NCBI GenBank assembly: GCA_037957365.1
Contig: JARHVA010001427.1
Location: 1,450,001-1,514,000, forward strand
From: Torreya grandis
Taxonomy: Eukaryota; Streptophyta; Pinopsida; Cupressales; Taxaceae
DNA: 64,000 nt
Direction: 5' to 3'
Shown here: positions 58,500 to 64,000 of the stretch, in pieces
How positions within the stretch are numbered: the stretch's first letter is position 1
How the letters are laid out: every line of letters begins with the position of its first letter
Translations under genes and position numbers: made by a program
The notes under the pieces: model-generated
Told to the model about the DNA's origin: nothing
Database searches by the model: none
The model's input: the letters and a program-made list of their open reading frames with translations, nothing else

Positions 58500-60540
58500 A
58501 GTAAATATTATACATTACATCCCCATATACACCCTATCATAACCTATATGACCATCACATTGATCCTTATCAGCCATATAATGAATATCCTTTGTTCTAC
58601 CAATAACATCCATCATATTTTGAGCCTCCTTCACCTCCATGTCAACCCCCTCACCCAAATGATCAATAATTTATCAATATGACATTATTTAATAGCCTAC
58701 TCATACCCCAATCCTTTCCATACCTAGCCTTAAACAAGCTCTATTAGACCAAGAAAAGAATATGATAAATATTGACACATTGAAGGGGTATGGGTAGGAA
58801 ATTCAAAAACATGTCATTAGGGGGGTTATAAATTTAATGTAATATGTAAAATAAATTTGGATTTCTTTCATTAGGGGAGGTTACTCTATAAATAATAGTG
58901 ACATGCTTGACATTTATGGACTCATCTCCAAGATTGAGGATAAGTTGGTAGCCCATGAAGAACAACAAATAACCCATCACCCATCTTACCTTACATCATT
59001 CACCCCATGTAAACCCCATTATAATATTTCCATCACCACTCCTAAGACCTCATCAAGTGAGTTTCAAATTCATCATGGTTCCTCCCAACTCCTCTCAACC
59101 TTTTCCTCATGGAAATCTAAGGGAGAGTCCAAGAAGAAAAAAAAGTTTGTGTTGAAAGAGTTAGTCATCATGAACAATCAAGATCTGATTTTGAAGCCTC
59201 CCTTTCTAGGAAAAATGAAGCTAAAAATAGACAATTATACCATACATTTTTAGTTGCAAAGGCAACATTACCTCAACTACACATACCTTATTTCATTCCC
59301 TAAGCCATAATGTACACTATACAAAAGAATCATGAGCCCAAATTGCCATCTTGGAGTTAAGTTATGCAGTTAAGCAAATCCAAAGACATTAAATCCCCAC
59401 CCTCCCCTCATTAAGATTATAATTTATTTACATATTATAAATACATTCAGAATAGTACATAAAAGAAGGATGAGAGCACGGATGTTGAAGATAAGCATCT
59501 AGATCAAGGGGATGTCACATATATCTCATCTCTCTTAGAGTCATTCCAAGACTTTCCTATGCCACTCTTTAAAGAGGGAAGTAGTGAACTCCATGTTGAA
59601 CTAATAGGTGATGATGATGATTTTTTAGAGTTATAAGAGGAGCTCATTATAGGGACACCACTTGGTAAAGGGGAACATTTTTCAATTTTTAAAACTATAG
59701 GAGATAACAAATTATAGGATCTTGATGAGCCACATGGAGGAAAATACTTCATTTAGACATGATGAGGATTACCTATAGGAATTTCTTGATGATATGGAGA
59801 CTATTCTTGATCATGATAGCCCTCAGACACTTGCAATAGAGGTAGAATAAATTTACAGACTAGTCAAGGAGATTCAAGATCAAAACAATGTTGAAGGTTT
59901 GCAAGGCCATCAAATGATTGTTGAGGATGTTATAATTTTGAAGGATAATTCAAGTGATATATCTAACATTATAATATTAGGTTAAAACCTCATTTAGGTA
60001 GATTATGAGATGTTCCAAGTTGGAGGACATGAGTTAATCATATAAAGGGAAGATAACTCTATGAACAGGCCATCTCAAGAGGTTGTTCTATTAGAAGAAG
60101 ACTTGTTTGAGATCCTCAAACAAGGTTACCAACCTCTTATTCCTATTGTAATAGTCCCTTTCCATAATGAGTAGAATTTTATTCTTGTAAGGCATGATGA
60201 AGAGATGCTTGATCTATTAGCAATAGGTAGTTAGCTGGAACAAAAGTTGGTTGGGTCAAAAGGGAAGCTTGAAGGGGTAAATCAAGTGTAGCACGAGGTA
60301 GACTTTGAATCACCCAGTGATTATGTGTTCATTGGTCATATATTTTTATTTAATGTGGAATTTGAGAGCATCATAGGTGACCTAGTTAGCAAGAGGACTA
60401 CTCCACAAAGTCTCCCATTTACAAAGTTGTTTGCTTCATCCCATTGCCTACCCTATAGGAAGAGAATCCAAATAAACTTTCCCTTTGATCTAGGAGGTAG
60501 AAGGTACAGTGAGGTTAATTTTATATATTATTTATTTTAG
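58500..60540 (+). pseudogene. Giant element internal ORF, unknown function, degenerate
   Basis: The plus strand reads as coding with stops: a Tyr/Pro/His-rich start (about 58,530-58,680, with DPYQPYNEY), an open 116-codon piece (58,903-59,253) with KIEDKLVAHEEQQ and a basic GESKKKKK stretch, an acidic middle (about 59,750-60,100), and a last open piece (60,325-60,540) ending in NFPFDLGGRRYSEVN. Composition and order (Tyr/Pro/His-rich, then acidic) recall the element D ORF, suggesting homology. No zinc knuckle, protease, RT or integrase motif. Possibly a diverged Gag or lineage-specific protein. Confidence 0.45.
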
Positions 60541-60807
60541 TTGTTTTTCATATTTTAAATAAGTTTGGTACACAAGTTTTTTATTTATCCCTTTATTGGT
60601 TTTATGTTTTATTTGGTGTGTCTCTTAGAAATAGGTATTATTTTGTTTCCTTTGCCTGTCTTATGTTTCTTGATTTTTTTCAATAAAAAAGTGTTATAAA
60701 TTTAAATAAATTGAGAATCCCATGTTTTATCCCTTCAATTCATGTCATACTTGAGCTTCAAGGTTCTCTTGACCAGTAGGTTGGTCATCCTTGGGAGTCA
60801 CCAAAAA
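60541..60807. other. Giant element, non-coding end of internal region
   Basis: T-rich DNA with a polyadenylation-like CAATAAAAAAG near 60,682. No polypurine tract before 60,808 on the plus strand; instead the minus strand reads TTTTTGGTGACTCCCAAGGA, a primer-site-like sequence. Confidence 0.5.
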
Positions 60808-63800
60808 TGTCGACCAATTTAGACCCTCAAGTCAAAATAGTCAACCCTAAATTTGAAACTTGTAATTTTCATAGGTTCCCATGCCATTTTATGCTTTGAT
60901 TTATCCTACATGATTCCATTTTATCCTTTTATCATCATTTATGGTATATTTGATAAGTTTAAGGTAAAAGACCTTTGGAAACATAATGTTATTTTAGGCC
61001 TTATGACCCTAGTCATGGAAGTCAAGTGTTCTAAGTGGTAAAAATGGGTTATTTTTGTCATTTCATGTTGTTTTAATTTTAAATTCACCCATTTTAAATT
61101 TTTTACCACTCCCAATAAAAGGTGAAAACTCAATTTATAATGTTTACCACACTCTCATGTGTTTTAGTACCCTTTTCATGTCTTCAAAAGGTGGTTCCTT
61201 GAGTGATATATCATGTTTTAAGGAAATTATAATTTTTAAATGATATAATAGGTATTCACAGGCATAAAATATTTGTTTTATCACCTATCATTCACCTTCT
61301 ATCATCTTCCAAAGTAAATGTGGCTTTTTCAGGCCAAAACTATGTGTTTTTAGCAAATCCATATAGGTGTACTTGCAAGAAAATCCTTCCAAATGGTTAC
61401 AAGGGTGTATTTATACCTCAAAAGTGAAAATATATGATTTATAGGAATTTAATATCCCTAATATTTTATAAACCTATCACATTTATCCATCTCTCTCTTT
61501 AGGTAGCTTGTATAGTATCTCATGTTTTCACTTAGTACAGAGAGGAGATAGAAATTCAGACCTAAGATTATAGGGGGTGAAAGTACGTATCTTGAATATT
61601 TCATTGATATATTGTGTTTTCCAATACATATCCCTTATTTATTAACAAATCCTAACAATCTGGCCACTCCTATGAGCTCATTTATTTATGTAGGGTCTAA
61701 AGATTGTAATGGTTTTGGTCTTCTTTTAGAGTTTTTCTACAGAAAAATATTTATTTTGTGTTCTCTAATATCTCATGGACCACCTCCATTACCCATACCC
61801 ATACCTCACATGTGTGGGAGTGTATAAAACAAGAAAACTCCAAGCCTTATCCTCTTTACAAAGTATGAGTTGAGTTCCCTGAAGTTATAGGATTTTGGTG
61901 TAATTAGGAGAATATTGTGAGGATGTTTGAAATGTTTTATGAGTCCTTTTGTCTTTCCCATGCCTAATTCACCTCTCATATTTATCAATCCATTCATCAT
62001 TAAACACTAATCCTCTATAATCCCCTTTAGTTCAAACCTATAGTTCTATTGCATCAGCCATCATGAATAAGGGCTTGTACTGTGTATAAGGGATTGAGTG
62101 CCCCCAAAGGAGATAGCCTACTTCCCATTCATGTGTATTTTTTAAAAAAATTAAATAAACTATACAAGAGAGATTACTAAAATAGATATGGTTATAAAAA
62201 TGAGTTCTCACCTTGTTAAGGGCTCCACCAAGTCTCTTAAGAACTCAGACTAAAGGCAAGCTCTAATGGTGAAGGAAAGTTTGAGACAAGTATGAAATAA
62301 TTCAAGATAATATAAATATGGATGGATTTAAGAGAAAAATAAATGATATGATAATCAAGTATGTAACCTCCATAAATTTCCAAAGGTGTAAATTTGCAAT
62401 GAATGCCTATTTGAGAAGGGGACCTCATACACAACCAACCTTGAAGCCTATTGTAATAGAGGAATGAAGAAGAGAAGCCATAACATGATGACCAAAACAA
62501 GGCTCAATAACATGTGATATTGAGTGAAATATAACCAATCACTCAAAATTCATGCTCCAATTAGGATATTAATTCTTAGAGGGAGGACAAGTTCAAGAAT
62601 TAGATAGCAAGTGTGATGACAATGTATAATAGGGACTGTGTATAGAATTCCAAAGGCATCTACAATATATAAAATATAATTTAAATCATGTAACATGGTG
62701 TTATAATGGTAATGAAATGTCTTAAAAAGCCTTAATTCAACCTTCCCCACTTTCATGATAGGCCTACAAACTTGCAACCAACCTTTTATATCTATATGAC
62801 CACTCAATCACCTTTTTGCAAAATTTAAGGTCTATTTGGAGAATTTAAGGTATTTTAAGATTTTAATGTTTCATGTTTGGATTTTATATGATGTTTTTAG
62901 CCTTAAAAACTCCATATTAGTTCAATAATAGGTTTGAGGTTCTCTAATATGCATTTATATTATTCATATAAGGATTCTTGTTACCATTTCTTATCGTTTC
63001 CATACCATTATCTTTTCACCTCATCGTCACTATTTTATATTATTTTTTCCCCTATTTTCATGTTCTCAACATCCCCTTGTTACTCCCTCTCCACCTATCT
63101 CTACCCACCCATTCTCAATTTTAGGTCTAGGTCATGATAGTGAATCCTTATACTCCCTTAAAACCCATAAAAGGAATGAATCCATGGTGTGTTCAGCCAC
63201 CTGGGCATAGACCTACCCAAGGAGATCTCATAAGTGCCTACAACCAACCATTGGGCCATTATATCAAGGCACTTAAAAGATAGTAAAAGACCATTCAAGG
63301 GGATGAGAGGTTGATGAGGATATCAATACATAAGCATCCTAAAGGATAAAGAGTGAAGAAAGATCATCATGTAGAAATTTGAAATGGTTTCAAGTCACCT
63401 TGACCATCACAAACATCTTAGGCACTTATAGCCAACCTTTGACATGCTACAGTAGAGCTTCAAAAGGGCATTCCATAAGTGACAAAAGAACCTTTTAGGG
63501 ATAAATTAGAGAGACAAGAGGAATGTCATGAATTATATTCAATGAACCAATATTAGATGATCATCATAAGTATTCAAAAGTAACTTATACCTATAGAGAT
63601 GCACCTGGACTACTATTATTCTTCACAATGTAGTCTTCACTCCTTAGTGATTGAGCAAGTGGAGAAACAATCAAGATTTGGTCCTTGGATTGAGATGATC
63701 ACTTCATGGTGTTGTGGGATGTCTCTTAAGGATTTCAATTGGTATTTAGTGATCAAGATCCCTAGCACATTTAAGTGTAATACATTGACTCTTTTGAGAA

Positions 63801-64000
63801 GGCCTAGAATGCAAGATGAGATTCTACAATAGAACATATAGGCCTACAATGACTATGCTAAAGAGCAATAAAGCTAGGATGCTAGTCATGAAAGTCACTC
63901 TCTTGATGAATATTATAACATTAGTAAGATCACAAAGATATATTAAAGGAATCCATTCCATAAAAGAATTTTGAGACACTAACATCAATATGGTCCATCA
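60808..64000. repeat. Giant element, second LTR (runs off window)
   Basis: Starts TGTCGACCAATTTAGACC and is collinear with 43,014-44,141 and 50,908-55,010 without element D. The uninterrupted site for D's insertion is at 61,942. All open frames here are on diverged non-coding repeat DNA. Confidence 0.85.

Larger units (their letters stand above)
43014..64000. mobile_element. Giant LTR element, partial at window end, pol not found
   Basis: The first LTR (43,014-58,244, containing element D) starts TGTTGAC and ends CTCTAACA; the second LTR starts TGTCGACC at 60,808 and is collinear up to the window end. The insertion point is confirmed by an uninterrupted copy of the target repeat at about 41,336-41,360. 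Removing D leaves a first LTR of about 8.5 kb, or about 6.4 kb without an internal 2-kb duplication. The internal region (58,245-60,807) has a decayed plus-strand frame of unknown function. Orientation is ambiguous: coding suggests plus, but TTTGGTGACTCC beside 60,807 on the minus strand looks like a primer site. Confidence 0.75.

Overview
This window looks like intergenic DNA from a large, repeat-dominated plant nuclear genome. It is AT-rich with few CG dinucleotides, I see no host gene, and plant-type Ty1/copia and Ty3/gypsy (Tat-like) retrotransposons are nested in each other. CCCTAAA-like (plant telomere-type) motifs are scattered in an old repeat. A gymnosperm or another giant plant genome is my guess from the very long LTRs and old, stop-riddled elements; the sequence does not prove it.

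Left block (1-28,712): old unique-looking DNA, a GT/GAGT/GA microsatellite (1,766-2,119) and a copia LTR scrap (to 3,345) precede a three-level nest. Element A (minus strand, LTRs 3,982-5,299 and 27,399-28,712) holds element B (minus strand, LTRs 8,229-9,453 and 25,987-26,912, target duplication CTTAG). B holds element 1 (plus strand, 12,920-23,611, 1.3-kb LTRs, target duplication ATGTG). B keeps gag with its zinc knuckle and a protease; element 1 keeps a very long proline-rich gag frame, a stub of reverse transcriptase and the integrase C-terminus. I cannot find a complete pol in any of the three.

Middle (28,713-43,013): degenerate tandem repeats, an ORF1-only LINE-like remnant on the minus strand (29,603-31,100), AT-rich DNA, then a CCCTAAA-containing tandem repeat present as two long copies. 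The first copy is split by a minus-strand Ty1/copia element (34,361-40,562) with gag, protease, integrase, reverse transcriptase and RNase H all recognisable but dead.

Right block (43,014-64,000): a giant LTR element inserted in the second repeat copy. Its first LTR spans 43,014-58,244 and is itself interrupted by a related 6.8-kb LTR element D (44,142-50,902). The second LTR begins at 60,808 and runs off the window. Neither element shows pol. Each internal region (about 2.0 and 2.6 kb) holds one decayed reading frame I do not recognise. Empty-site copies elsewhere in the window (41,354 and 61,942) confirm both insertion points.

No intact protein, tRNA, rRNA or CRISPR array was found. The most unusual items are the pol-less giant-LTR family with an unidentified ORF and conflicting primer-site signals, a clustered 12-bp palindromic motif in element 1, a conserved hairpin in its LTRs, and the recurrent loss of catalytic Asp/Glu codons in the copia element.
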